Part shown: piece after piece, positions 40,668 to 49,772 of the stretch
How positions within the stretch are numbered: position 1 is the stretch's first letter
Layout of the letters: the number at the start of each line of letters is the position of its first letter
Assembly (NCBI RefSeq): GCF_022678625.1
Contig: NZ_JALBYQ010000009.1
Span: forward strand, 1 to 60,834
DNA length: 60,834 bases
DNA from: Aliiroseovarius subalbicans
Lineage (GTDB): Bacteria > Pseudomonadota > Alphaproteobacteria > Rhodobacterales > Rhodobacteraceae
Reading direction: 5' to 3'
Made by a program: the position numbers and the translations under genes
The notes under the pieces: model-generated
What the model was told of the DNA's origin: nothing
What the model saw: only the letters and a program-made list of their open reading frames with translations
Database searches by the model: none

Positions 40668-41100
40668 GGTAATCATTTACCTCTTCGATTGCTTCATCCA
40701 GTCGCACAGACTGGTGAGGTGCTCTTATTCATACTAGTTTGTTGGGGGGTTCTGCCGGAGCCAGTACAGATACTGGCACAGAGCATCATCTGACCCACGC
40801 CTATTGTCGTGCATAGGTGACAATGATTACTACACCGTGAAGTTTAGCCGGAATCGCCTGCCTAGTTGTTGTGCGCCTATGATCCTTAACGTTGCTCGCC
40901 CCGTATTTCGAGGCTAACCTGACAACTCGGCATAAATGTGGCAATTGGACGCTTTGTTCTTTCAGGTTTTAGGCAGAATGCTGCTTGCTGCAAGCAGGGT
41001 GTTGCCCAAAATATCCGTCCTCCGCTCTCCGGAAAGAACCGTAACGATAGAGGTAGGCGCCCTGCTCCCGAAATAGGCGAAAATGCTACAACGTCGAATG
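40668..41100. other. Intergenic region upstream of the beta-helix gene
   Basis: This 433-bp region between the sulfotransferase gene and the beta-helix gene, both minus strand, has no gene. It holds the two CCAGT/ACTGG dyads at 40698-40777 and a 7-bp hairpin CTGCTTG-ctg-CAAGCAG near 40980. The hairpin, just past the end of the ten-gene operon, has no T tract but may mark its 3' end. Confidence 0.45.
40698..40777 (-). promoter_or_regulatory. Paired CCAGT/ACTGG dyads upstream of the beta-helix gene
   Basis: CCAGTC-gcaca-GACTGG (40698-40714) and GCCAGTA-caga-TACTGGC (40760-40777) are perfect inverted repeats with the same outer CCAGT...ACTGG halves, 62 bp apart. They lie about 30 and 95 bp upstream of the start codon. 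Two similar dyads at this spacing suggest cooperative or looped binding of one regulator. Confidence 0.5.
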
Positions 41101-42063
41101 CTATTCAACACGATCGGATGATTTGAAAGAGGACTCAACTGATTGAGCCCAAATTGCTTGGGGGCGGTTCAGAAGTGTTGCAAGTTCCAAATCCCATTCG
41201 CTGAACAATTCGTCCAAGTATTTAAGTGTCTGCCTGTCTTCATCTGAGACTGTGGCGGTTCCTCTTTGACTGTTAAGCGAATAATACAGGGGCTTGATCC
41301 CTCTGCGTATCTGAAGTGGTATCCAGCGCCGCAATCGACGCGCAAACTTGTGCACTTCCCTGTTTTGGATCGTGATACTGGGATTTTGGGGTGTAAAACT
41401 GTAATTGCGATAGAACTCTGGGTCGATTCCAAGAAATCCGGCGATTTCCCTGACTGCCTTTGTCGGGTGTGCCACAGTTTCCTCAAAAATGGAGACGAAA
41501 AAATTCTTCTCACCCACCAAAGATACCCAATTCCGGACATGCTTGCTGTAATGGCAATGGAAAATTGCATCCTGAAGTAGGGGCTTCCCACGTATCACAG
41601 ACGAGCTTTCCCCTTGTTCCAGGTGCTGAACAAATTCCGCAAAGCTCATACCGTCAGGCAGCAGAGACATGTTGTGGTAGGCGTATCGATAGAGAGAATA
41701 AATCCTCTTTGACGGCTGCCTCAAGGTCATCATGACCTTTGGCTCGTTCAAGGTCGGGATGATTGACTGTGCTGTATGCTGGTAAAAATACAGGGGAGTT
41801 ACGTCTATCAGATACCGAATGCCATCCTCACCGATCGCATCTTCGTACAGTTCTGAATACCCTTCTAAACCACAACTGGAAAAACTTCGATCTGGGCAAA
41901 GCAATTCATCGGGGTCCATCAAATAGCGCGGTTCATTTTCCAGACTTCGGCCGATTTCAGGGTGGTCGCTCAACCATTGTAAAAGGGAAGTGCTGCCCGC
42001 CTTAGCAACTCCAATCACAAAAAGATTTGGAACTTTTTGCCGCGTTTTTGGATTTACCAACAT
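41101..42063 (-). CDS. Sulfotransferase domain protein
   Basis: A 320-residue PAPS-dependent sulfotransferase. The 5'-phosphosulfate loop is PNLFVIGVAKAGSTSLLQWL at residues 12-31, and the 3'-phosphate motif is VMMTLRQPSKRIYSLYRYAY near 110. The rest matches the heparan/carbohydrate type (YLIDVTPLYFYQ near 85; FFVSIFEETVAHPTKAVREIAGFLGI near 190). It is the last gene of the ten-gene minus-strand operon and starts 39 bp after the FrhB-like gene, so it most likely sulfates the polysaccharide made by that operon. Codon use is more A/T-rich than in the first genes of the operon. It shares little sequence with the sulfotransferase at 3025. Confidence 0.9.
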   Translation of the reverse strand: MLVNPKTRQKVPNLFVIGVAKAGSTSLLQWLSDHPEIGRSLENEPRYLMDPDELLCPDRSFSSCGLEGYSELYEDAIGEDGIRYLIDVTPLYFYQHTAQSIIPTLNEPKVMMTLRQPSKRIYSLYRYAYHNMSLLPDGMSFAEFVQHLEQGESSSVIRGKPLLQDAIFHCHYSKHVRNWVSLVGEKNFFVSIFEETVAHPTKAVREIAGFLGIDPEFYRNYSFTPQNPSITIQNREVHKFARRLRRWIPLQIRRGIKPLYYSLNSQRGTATVSDEDRQTLKYLDELFSEWDLELATLLNRPQAIWAQSVESSFKSSDRVE

Positions 42064-42102
42064 GTATTCAAATTATCCCAAAAAATGTGGCCTCGCATGT
42101 GT

Positions 42103-43320
42103 TTAGTATCTCCCTCGTGAAATTCGGCGCAATGTTCCGAGAAAATTTCGCAGATTGGCCCAGACCCCAGCCTGTTTCGCATTCCATAATAAATGAAATC
42201 CTCGGTATCGGGGCCTAGGCCGGAAGAGCAGATACAGCGCAAGCAGGCGGGACAATGTATAGCGCCGTTTCTGCGTTTGGCCGGGCTGAATTTTGATCAG
42301 CTGCTTGCGATCGAACTCTTCCAGTGCAATCCGCCCCGCAGCAGTTGCTTCCTGAATCAGTGCCTCGCCTTTTCTTGTGCGACCGACAACCAGACTGATG
42401 CCATTGCGTTCCTCAAAGACGGGATAACCCTTTTCATCTGTCTCCCAAGCATCCGCACAGGCGACATCTGCCGCGCCTCCGGTTCCGTCCGGGCAGATTT
42501 TGCAACGAAACTGGACATGTCGGGACAAGATGCCGCCCCAGCTTTCCGCATAGGTCATCTGCTTGTGCCCCCCGCCCTCAAGGCTGGCCACGGTGTGCCC
42601 CGGCCAGCCATTGCCCCGGTAGCGGAATGCAGCCAGGTCTGCTTCATCCACGTTCAGCTCCGATAGAACTTCACGCGCCCCATCCAAGCTGGGAACGCCA
42701 GCACAAAAGAACGACAAGAGGAAAGGAAATGTCGTACTGACCCTGTCGTCTTCACGTTTCAGCGCGTTTAGCGCCGCCACGTCGCACGGTTTGCCCACAA
42801 ATGCGTATTTCCGGTCCGACGCCAGGAAGGCGTTCAGCCCGGCTAGTGGAGAGGACGGAGCATAGCGCGAACCGGCGCAGTTGAGAATATCCTGGCGGGT
42901 CTGGCTAATGACTGTTCTGTTTCCGAAGGCAAGATCTGGATCACCCGCGACCTGTAGCACGGCATCCACGGCGCCAATCTCGATCAGATGCACGAGAAGT
43001 GCAGACAAGACTCCACCCGAAGAAGCCGTATGGCGAAGTTCGGCATCGATAGCATGACCACAATACATGCTTTCAAAAGAACCCCAGAGGGGGTCAGCAA
43101 TAGACCCTTTTTCTTCCTGTATCACTTGGAGCCCGGGGCAGATTTGAGCAATGACGGCGTCCTGTTCCTTGGAAACCGGCTTGTATTGTAGCGGGCGCAG
43201 GTATCCTTCGGATGTTGTCATCCTGACAGCCCCGTCAGCAACTGCGGCACAGGCACCACATCCGCTACAGAGGTTACCTTTCAGAACTTCTGTCAGAACG
43301 GGAGACGGGGAAAATGTCAC
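42103..43320 (-). CDS. FrhB-family iron-sulfur/flavin oxidoreductase
   Basis: A 405-residue protein of the coenzyme F420 hydrogenase/dehydrogenase beta-subunit family. It has an N-terminal ferredoxin-like NLCSGCGACAAV cluster near residue 17, ASSGGVLSALL near 103, the FVGKPCDVAALNAL loop near 175, and a second cysteine group FRCKICPDGTGGAADVACADAW near 270. GTG 43320 is chosen since GAGG lies 8 bases upstream; the longer frame to 43401 would sit inside the upstream gene. The gap to the pyruvyltransferase is only 11 bp. Such FrhB/pyruvyltransferase pairs recur in surface-polysaccharide loci, but the reaction, perhaps a sugar redox step, is not established. Confidence 0.85.
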   Translation of the reverse strand: MTFSPSPVLTEVLKGNLCSGCGACAAVADGAVRMTTSEGYLRPLQYKPVSKEQDAVIAQICPGLQVIQEEKGSIADPLWGSFESMYCGHAIDAELRHTASSGGVLSALLVHLIEIGAVDAVLQVAGDPDLAFGNRTVISQTRQDILNCAGSRYAPSSPLAGLNAFLASDRKYAFVGKPCDVAALNALKREDDRVSTTFPFLLSFFCAGVPSLDGAREVLSELNVDEADLAAFRYRGNGWPGHTVASLEGGGHKQMTYAESWGGILSRHVQFRCKICPDGTGGAADVACADAWETDEKGYPVFEERNGISLVVGRTRKGEALIQEATAAGRIALEEFDRKQLIKIQPGQTQKRRYTLSRLLALYLLFRPRPRYRGFHLLWNAKQAGVWANLRNFLGTLRRISRGRY

Positions 43321-43331
43321 GACCTGCACCT

Positions 43332-44513
43332 CTACTGCCGGATTGTCGCCAGGGTACCGGTTACAAGGTTTTCGTATTCCTGCAAGCGCGCCAACCCGCA
43401 CGGCAGGCTTGCCTCAATATCCTTTCGCAACACCTCCCGCCGCGCAATCCCATCCTCAAACTTCGTCATGATCGTCTCGGCGTCTTCATGTTGGCAATCC
43501 GCCAAGTGTTGATAGCCCAAGGAACCGAACAGCCCGGCAAACTTGCGGCTGTAGGCCATCGGAAGAACGGGCACACCCGTGGAAAAGGCTGCAATACAGG
43601 CATGCATCCGGGCTCCGGCGAAAAAGTCCAGACCGGAAATGTAGGACTTGGCCTCAACGGGAGAAGAGAATTTCGGCGCCATGATGGTCCTTGGGAATTC
43701 CTTCGCCAGTTTCTGACTGACCCGGTAATCATCCTCAACCTCAAACCCATCCGATATGACATGCGCGACCAGATGAACCTCATACGCATCATGCGAATTG
43801 AGCTTCCGCAAAAGGCCCCGGATCAAATCTGCATAGGAGCTTTTCAGCCCAAACATGTTCCCACGCGTATATCCACCGTTGAAAAGAAGCCCCGAGACAT
43901 TGAGGCCGATCCTGACCTTGCCATCATCACTTCGATCAGCCGGTTCATAAGGCAGGCGCAAGGCGACATCACTGGCCTCGATGATGGTGTTTCGGTACCC
44001 GATGTCCCGAAGGAACCTCGTGGAGAGATCATCACGACTGGCGACGCAGACCGACCTGTTCATCGCTGCCAGCGCCAGGCGTCGGACCCAGGACCGGTTG
44101 AACGGGCCAATTGTCTGGGGGCTGAGGATCAGGGGGCGCCTTGCTGCGATGGTCAGAAGTTTTGAACCCAAAACAGTCCCGAACCGCTTCATTCCGTAAA
44201 TATCCGTGAAGCTGTCCCCGGCGCCGATATCTAGGACCAGGTCACAGCCGCGCAAATGGCTATAGAGCCCACCGACAGGCTTCGCGAAGTCCTTCAATCT
44301 CAGGCCAACGACTTCAATGTTGCGCCCCTTGACGTATGACGGCTTTGAATCGTTCCAGCCGATCACGACGAAATGCGGGGAAACATTGGCTTTGCGGGCG
44401 GCTTCCTCGATGATGGCAATGTTGCCCAGTGTCAGGGCACCCACTCCCAGATTATCGGAATTAGCTGAGTGCCATGTCAACCCGATCCGGAGTTTTGTCG
44501 GTGAACCTGTCAT
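43332..44513 (-). CDS. Polysaccharide pyruvyl transferase family protein
   Basis: A 393-residue member of the PST/WcaK family that adds a pyruvate ketal from phosphoenolpyruvate to a sugar, giving the polymer negative charge. LRIGLTWHSANSDNLGVGALTLGNIAIIEEA opens the GT-B-like fold; DLVLDIGAGDSFTDIYG near 95 and ILSPQTIGPF near 130 are typical, with ASRDDLSTRFLRDIG near 160 and GARMHACIAAFSTGVPVLPMAYSRKFAG near 310 in the C-terminal half. The start is uncertain: ATG 44513 begins right before the fold but has no good ribosome site, while ATG 44558 adds 15 residues. It is coupled to the FrhB-like gene. Confidence 0.9.
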   Translation of the reverse strand: MTGSPTKLRIGLTWHSANSDNLGVGALTLGNIAIIEEAARKANVSPHFVVIGWNDSKPSYVKGRNIEVVGLRLKDFAKPVGGLYSHLRGCDLVLDIGAGDSFTDIYGMKRFGTVLGSKLLTIAARRPLILSPQTIGPFNRSWVRRLALAAMNRSVCVASRDDLSTRFLRDIGYRNTIIEASDVALRLPYEPADRSDDGKVRIGLNVSGLLFNGGYTRGNMFGLKSSYADLIRGLLRKLNSHDAYEVHLVAHVISDGFEVEDDYRVSQKLAKEFPRTIMAPKFSSPVEAKSYISGLDFFAGARMHACIAAFSTGVPVLPMAYSRKFAGLFGSLGYQHLADCQHEDAETIMTKFEDGIARREVLRKDIEASLPCGLARLQEYENLVTGTLATIRQ

Positions 44514-44601
44514 GTTTAAAAATGGTTTCCTGTTGGTGAAAAACAAAGTCTTCCGCATTCAGAGCGGGTAACCGCGTGTGATCTGTCTGGTGTTGGTGCG
44601 A

Positions 44602-46011
44602 TCATTTTCTGCCTGCACCTCTGTTTGACTTCACGGTTGGGGGAGCTTCGGGCGCGCGGGTTGAGATAAGGGGAAACCGGCTATAGCGGGGCCCTTGGCG
44701 CGCGGCTTCCTCCGTCCCCCTGATCTGGCCGCTCTCCACCTCGGGTTTTGCATCTAGGAGCCAAGCCCCGCTTCCCAGTAGGAACATGAACAGGACATAG
44801 GTCGCGTTCCAATAATGAACCGTCCAGCCCGAAATATAAAACCCGGCCATGGTGATCAGGAAACCCGTTCTAAACTGGTTTTGCCGCTTGCTCAGCCCCT
44901 TTCTGAGGAGGATCCCCAGCACGACAAGACCTAGGGCAAGGTGAAGGGAAATACCCCCGGGAAAACCATGACGCATCGCGGGAACCAGCCAGAACATGTC
45001 TACGCTATCGACCATCCAGGGTGCGCGCTCCCAGTCATTCAGACCAATTCCGAACACAGGATGCTTCAAAACTGATGCCGATCCGTATTCCCAGATCCGC
45101 AACCGGTTCCAGGCGCTTGATGTATTGAAGGCAAGCAGGGAAATGACGATCTGCGGCACCGATCGGTTCGAAGCCATACTGATTACGAACCAACCAATCA
45201 GACTTAATGAAAATAGAATCTTCCAGCGGCTTTTAACGGTGCAGAAAACACCGTTCCACAAGAGCAATGAAATCTGGATACCTGCGGCCACCAAAGGTCC
45301 GGAGGACAATGAGAAGAACGCGGCGACAGAAACGATTGCGGACCGAAAGACCCGTGAAACAAATGCTTTCTCATATCCAAGAACGAGGTGAACGAGGCCA
45401 ACAGCGCTCCCGCAGAACACGCCAAACAGGATGGGGTGTTCAAAGGGCCCCTGAACCCGCCTCATACCCCAGCGCGGTTCTTTGTAGACGTCCCGATACG
45501 AAGGGTAGATTGCATCAAAAAATTTCAGCAGCAGGTTTTGGCCAGTCAGAGCCTCAAAAGCTGCAAACGGCAGCAGAATGGCGATGATCCAGAAAAGGAC
45601 CCGCACCATCAGGAGAAAACTGTCCGCATTGCGGATATAACACCGGGCAAGCAGGTAGGCCCCCATGGTTTCAACCAGAACAATTCCACCCCGTTCGATG
45701 GAAACTGCCGTCCCGTGAATGACCGCATAGCTCAACGTGCTCCAAGCACAAAAGAACAAAAGCGCAAGATCAGCGAGACGAATCCGTCCTGCACCGCCCC
45801 GCAGCCAGGTAAATACGACGGGGAAAAAGAAGATCAGCAAAACCAGCCTGTAAACCGAAAGCCGCAGTGGACCCACAAAGATAATAAAAGGGAAGATGAG
45901 GCTCACAAGAAGCAATATAATAGGAACAGGCAGACGGGCGGGAGTGGCACCATCGTTTCCTGCGAGAGATCGCCTCAGAACACTACCGTGGGAAATTTTC
46001 CTTCCTCCCAT
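44602..46011 (-). CDS. Wzy-type polysaccharide polymerase / O-antigen ligase family
   Basis: A 469-residue integral membrane protein with about ten hydrophobic spans between residues 28 and 425. The large periplasmic segment lies near 300-350 and contains SSAWNRLRIWEYGSASVLKHPVFGIGLNDWE, matching the NPLFGVGxG region of the Wzy_C/O-antigen ligase family. The C-terminal 45 residues are polar and basic. In an operon with Wzx and a chain-length protein elsewhere on the plasmid, it most likely joins repeat units in the periplasm. Ligase activity onto lipid A is possible but less likely here. The A/T content is higher than in the flanking sugar genes. Confidence 0.88.
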   Translation of the reverse strand: MGGRKISHGSVLRRSLAGNDGATPARLPVPIILLLVSLIFPFIIFVGPLRLSVYRLVLLIFFFPVVFTWLRGGAGRIRLADLALLFFCAWSTLSYAVIHGTAVSIERGGIVLVETMGAYLLARCYIRNADSFLLMVRVLFWIIAILLPFAAFEALTGQNLLLKFFDAIYPSYRDVYKEPRWGMRRVQGPFEHPILFGVFCGSAVGLVHLVLGYEKAFVSRVFRSAIVSVAAFFSLSSGPLVAAGIQISLLLWNGVFCTVKSRWKILFSLSLIGWFVISMASNRSVPQIVISLLAFNTSSAWNRLRIWEYGSASVLKHPVFGIGLNDWERAPWMVDSVDMFWLVPAMRHGFPGGISLHLALGLVVLGILLRKGLSKRQNQFRTGFLITMAGFYISGWTVHYWNATYVLFMFLLGSGAWLLDAKPEVESGQIRGTEEAARQGPRYSRFPLISTRAPEAPPTVKSNRGAGRK

Positions 46012-46091
46012 TTTGCAACCAATCCCACCACTATTTCAACACGTGACACCCAAGGCCTGACAGGTAGATCAGCATGTGGCCCGGTCGCTTA

Positions 46092-46976
46092 TCAGTGAAA
46101 TTTGCGGGCCAGAATCTTTCGAATGATTTGTGGCCTCCGTATTAGCGCATGACGGCAGAAACGCTTTCCAGTCCGCTGCTTCCCCGCTTTCTGAAGCATA
46201 CGGCCGATCCTCCACAGGTTCCATGCATATTCAGTTGGGTATTGCATGAACACCTCCCGATTCCTCTTGAGAATCCGGATCAGGCCAATGGTCTTATTCC
46301 TCCAATTTTTTGAAATGCTGTCAGGCGAGATGAAGGCTAGCAGCACAGGTTCGGCGCTTTCATAAATCCGGGTGTGTTGGGCCAGAGAGGAACTGAAGGC
46401 CCAATCTGCGTTCGCGCGTGTCACGTTGTCGAACCATGTCAAGGAGGGATAGCAGTCCCTGCGAAACAGAGTGTTCTGAAGGCTGATCCTGTTCTCGATC
46501 AGGAACTTTTGGACCTGGTCTTCCTCCGGTTTGAGTAATGCATCAGGAGCAGGGCGAACTGAAACCATGCCACTGCCATATCCGTCGGCACTGCGCCCAT
46601 AGAGAATTTTACTGTTCACCACGGCGCCGTATTCCCGTGGCAGGCTGTTCAGTTTGTCAATCTGCATCTGCAATTTCCAGGGCAGCCACAGGTCGTCACT
46701 GTCCTGGAAAGCGATGAATGCCCCCCGGGACATCTGCAAACCGATATTTCGCGCGACCGAAGCGCCACCGTTCCGCTCAAGCTTCTTGTAATGCACCCGT
46801 GGGTCCGCGAGCTTGTCAATGATAGGTCTGAGATCTTCCGTCGACGCATCATCGACAATGATCAACTCAAGGTCCGCATAGCTCTGGGTAAGAACACTGC
46901 GGGCCGCGTTCTCCAGCGTGCTGCTGCGATTATAGACCGGAAGAATAACCGATACGGTAGGACTTGTTTGGCTCAT
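46092..46976 (-). CDS. Family 2 glycosyltransferase
   Basis: A 294-residue GT-A enzyme with all main signatures: VSVILPVYNRSSTLENAARSVLTQSYADLELIIVDDAS at residues 8-45, RNGGASVARNIGLQMSRGAFIAFQDSDDLWLPWKL near 68-103, in which DSDD is the metal-binding motif, and FDNVTRANADW near 182. The Arg-rich C-terminus may bind the membrane. It is the only glycosyltransferase inside the ten-gene operon, so it may add the branched sugar made by the first genes, but that is inference. ATG 46976. Confidence 0.9.
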   Translation of the reverse strand: MSQTSPTVSVILPVYNRSSTLENAARSVLTQSYADLELIIVDDASTEDLRPIIDKLADPRVHYKKLERNGGASVARNIGLQMSRGAFIAFQDSDDLWLPWKLQMQIDKLNSLPREYGAVVNSKILYGRSADGYGSGMVSVRPAPDALLKPEEDQVQKFLIENRISLQNTLFRRDCYPSLTWFDNVTRANADWAFSSSLAQHTRIYESAEPVLLAFISPDSISKNWRNKTIGLIRILKRNREVFMQYPTEYAWNLWRIGRMLQKAGKQRTGKRFCRHALIRRPQIIRKILARKFH

Positions 46977-47037
46977 TTTTATAAGACCTTACTTCCGAAA
47001 TAGCCTGCTGGTCGTTCTTGCCTTGTCGGCATGATCT

Positions 47038-48591
47038 TTATCTTTTCCTTCGCGGCAGGCCCGCCAATGTGGTTTTCAATTGGTCGCGCTCTCGCCCATT
47101 CAGCGCAAACACTAAAAGAACCGCCCCATAGGACAACAGGCCCGCGCCAATAAACAGTGCGAATTGGATCCAGCTATCCGGTCTGTTGAACAGGCGAAGC
47201 GCACCCCAAACTGCGGCACCGGCCAGTGATGGCAGAAAACCGGGAACTAGGACCTCGTTACGGAACCGTGCGAAACTCGCGCGGATAAGTCTCAGACACA
47301 GCCCCCAGAAGTATAGAAGCTGTGACACAACAGTGATAATCGTTAGCGCCAGTGTCACGCCAATAGCCCCCAAGTCATACCACATCGTTGCAAAGACCAT
47401 CAAAACCAGCCCTGCAAACTGGACCAGGAAAGCGGGCAGGAAAAAGACACGCACATGGCCAGTTGCGATTGCGGTGTTCGACAACAGGATTGTTGGCTGG
47501 GTAAAAGGGAACATGATCATGAACAATACAATGATCACGGATGTCGTGGAATAATCCGCCCCGAGATACAGGTCTATGAAAACATCCGCGTACAGGATCA
47601 GCGGGACGACAACGCTCATGGAGATCCAGAGTGCATAACGTCCTCCACGCAACACAGTCGCCGCGAGTCTCGAATGATCGTTCAAGGCATTCATTGCCGT
47701 AATGGCCGGCTGCAGGGGCTGCGTGGCTAAATTCATGGTCCCGTGAATCTGCCGATAGAAAGTTGACCCGATATGATAGCTGGTTACATCAACCGCCGTC
47801 CCGTAGAGGTTAAGCACCAAGGTTGCCGCATTCGTGTACATGATCGACCCCAGACGACCGAGTGTCGTCCACATGCCAAATGATGTCAGCTCCCAAGCTT
47901 TAGAAAGCTCAAACAGCTTCGCTTCGAAACGCAACTCCGGCACCAAGCGAAACGACCGGAATAATATTGAGGATGTAAGTGCGATTTCCGCAATGAAGGT
48001 TGCCACCACCACCCAAACCACCCCTGCATCGAACGTCATTAGAAATATAACAACCAGCCCGGCCCGCAGAAGGTCGTGCACGACTTGCAACATCTTCAGT
48101 TCGAAATAACGCTGCCGGATCTCATAGGCCGTTCTGTAAGGGATAATGAGCATCTGAAATGCAAAGCTCACAACCAGCAGGATCAGCATGATGCGCGCGT
48201 CGCCAACCATCTGAGGCGCAATGTTGAGCACATGTTCGATGTTCTGGGCGAACAGCACTCCGGCCGGCACGAAGATTCCTGCCGCCAGAAAGAGCATGGG
48301 CAGAAGGGATGATACGATCTGGCGGACCCCGACAAAATCTCCTTTGGCATAAGCATCAATCGTATATCGGCTGATGCCTCCGCTGAAGAAGGAGAAGAAC
48401 AGCGGTGCGAAAACCATCAGCGAGGTCACGACGGGCAGGACGGCAAACTCTTCGGCAGACAGGCGTTTCAGCAGATATTGATACACCCACATGAGCACCA
48501 AAAAGTTGACCACTTTGGCAACAACGGCGCTGGCCGAGTTAATCATCACCAATCGTTTCGATATGGTGATGTGTTTGTGCTCTACCGCCAT
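47038..48591 (-). CDS. Wzx-type polysaccharide flippase
   Basis: A 517-residue membrane protein of the MOP superfamily with about 12-14 hydrophobic spans across its length and a short basic end (LPRRKR). The N-terminal KRLVMINSASAVVAKVVNFLVLMWVYQYLLKRLSAEEFAVLPVV is the typical polysaccharide-synthesis start. It would flip undecaprenyl-linked repeat units across the inner membrane for the polymerase encoded two genes later. It starts 2 bp after the methyltransferase stop, so translation is probably coupled. No other flippase is seen on the plasmid. Confidence 0.92.
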   Translation of the reverse strand: MAVEHKHITISKRLVMINSASAVVAKVVNFLVLMWVYQYLLKRLSAEEFAVLPVVTSLMVFAPLFFSFFSGGISRYTIDAYAKGDFVGVRQIVSSLLPMLFLAAGIFVPAGVLFAQNIEHVLNIAPQMVGDARIMLILLVVSFAFQMLIIPYRTAYEIRQRYFELKMLQVVHDLLRAGLVVIFLMTFDAGVVWVVVATFIAEIALTSSILFRSFRLVPELRFEAKLFELSKAWELTSFGMWTTLGRLGSIMYTNAATLVLNLYGTAVDVTSYHIGSTFYRQIHGTMNLATQPLQPAITAMNALNDHSRLAATVLRGGRYALWISMSVVVPLILYADVFIDLYLGADYSTTSVIIVLFMIMFPFTQPTILLSNTAIATGHVRVFFLPAFLVQFAGLVLMVFATMWYDLGAIGVTLALTIITVVSQLLYFWGLCLRLIRASFARFRNEVLVPGFLPSLAGAAVWGALRLFNRPDSWIQFALFIGAGLLSYGAVLLVFALNGRERDQLKTTLAGLPRRKR

Positions 48592-48593
48592 CC

Positions 48594-49772
48594 CTACCCC
48601 GCGATCACCGCAAATTCCGGTGACAGTCCCATGTCCCGTACCTGCCGGGTTATTTCCTCTTCATAAAGCGCGTTCGAGATCAGAATCAGGTCCGGCCGGA
48701 TTTCGGCAAGGGCCTCGGGGGCAATGACGGGAAGCGCCACACCGGGAGCGATCAAGCCATGTTTACGGGTGTTGAGGTCAACCAGTGCGGCCAGCGGGCG
48801 GGCAGCATCGGCCCCGAGCGCATTGGCAAAGGTGATGCCCTTCGATCCAGCTCCCCAGATCACCGCCCTGCCCTCCATGCCTGTCAGGCGGTTACGCCAG
48901 CGGTCCAGTTCTCCATTGGCCGCTGCAGCGAAGGCCTCTGCCGATCGCCGTGTCTCCACGGCCTCCGGATCGAGAAAATTAGGATCGGGCGCGGCGGGCC
49001 GGGCTTCGACCATCAGGAACTGATCGCCATATCCAGTCCGCACCGAAACCGGTTCGAACCCGGTGCGGCGAAACAGCGTGGTGATCGCCGGGGCGCTCCA
49101 ATAGCCGACATGTTCATAGATCACGTCCCACATCGACACGGCATCCAGCATCCAACCGGCGTTCGGCACCTCGAAATAAACCGGTACATCACGGTCTCCG
49201 ATGGCCTTTCGAATATCCGACAGCAACGGAACCGGTGCATCAAGATGTTCCAGGACATGACGGCAGAGGATCGCGTCGAAATGGCGGTCAAGCTGATCCG
49301 AGCGGAAATATTCCGGTTCGATCGAGACACCTGATCGTTCGGTATATGGGGTTTCCCGCCCAGCCATCGACGGGTCGAAACCGGTGGCGGTGGCAACCCC
49401 GTTGCGCGCCATCAGATCCAGCATATGGCCATCACCGCAGCCGATTTCGATCACCTGTTTACCGACAAGGTCGTACCGTGCAACCAGCCCTGCCGCCAGA
49501 ACTTCGGCGAAGCTCTGGAACTTCGGACTGAAATGCAGGGCATTCTCGTAACCCGGCGCATAGACCATGCGCTCGGGATCGAAGGACCCGTTCCAGATCA
49601 AGCCGCAATCGGTGCAGAGCTTCAGGTCGACTGTGCCAGCAGGAGCTGCGGCGGCCGCAACTGGGTCGGGCCAAAGCTGGTTGCAGATCACCGGCACATC
49701 CTGCAGCGCAAAAACATCCTGCAGGACGCGGCCAGCGCAGAGAGGACAGCAGGTTGCAAGATCCGTACTCAT
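48594..49772 (-). CDS. SAM-dependent sugar C-methyltransferase
   Basis: A 392-residue protein with the three-part layout of NDP-hexose C-methyltransferases (TylC3 type): an N-terminal zinc site with CCPLC near 8-12 and CTDC near 53-56, a class I SAM domain with VIEIGCGDGHMLDLM near 108, and a C-terminal Rossmann-like domain with VIWGAGSKGITFANAL near 310. YEHVGYWSAPAI near 215 matches the family's YEHxxYF region. It would add a methyl branch to a keto-sugar. It is a paralogue of the next gene upstream (49769) and of the C-terminal half of 50962-53283. The ATG overlaps the upstream stop (ATGA). Confidence 0.88.
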   Translation of the reverse strand: MSTDLATCCPLCAGRVLQDVFALQDVPVICNQLWPDPVAAAAAPAGTVDLKLCTDCGLIWNGSFDPERMVYAPGYENALHFSPKFQSFAEVLAAGLVARYDLVGKQVIEIGCGDGHMLDLMARNGVATATGFDPSMAGRETPYTERSGVSIEPEYFRSDQLDRHFDAILCRHVLEHLDAPVPLLSDIRKAIGDRDVPVYFEVPNAGWMLDAVSMWDVIYEHVGYWSAPAITTLFRRTGFEPVSVRTGYGDQFLMVEARPAAPDPNFLDPEAVETRRSAEAFAAAANGELDRWRNRLTGMEGRAVIWGAGSKGITFANALGADAARPLAALVDLNTRKHGLIAPGVALPVIAPEALAEIRPDLILISNALYEEEITRQVRDMGLSPEFAVIAG

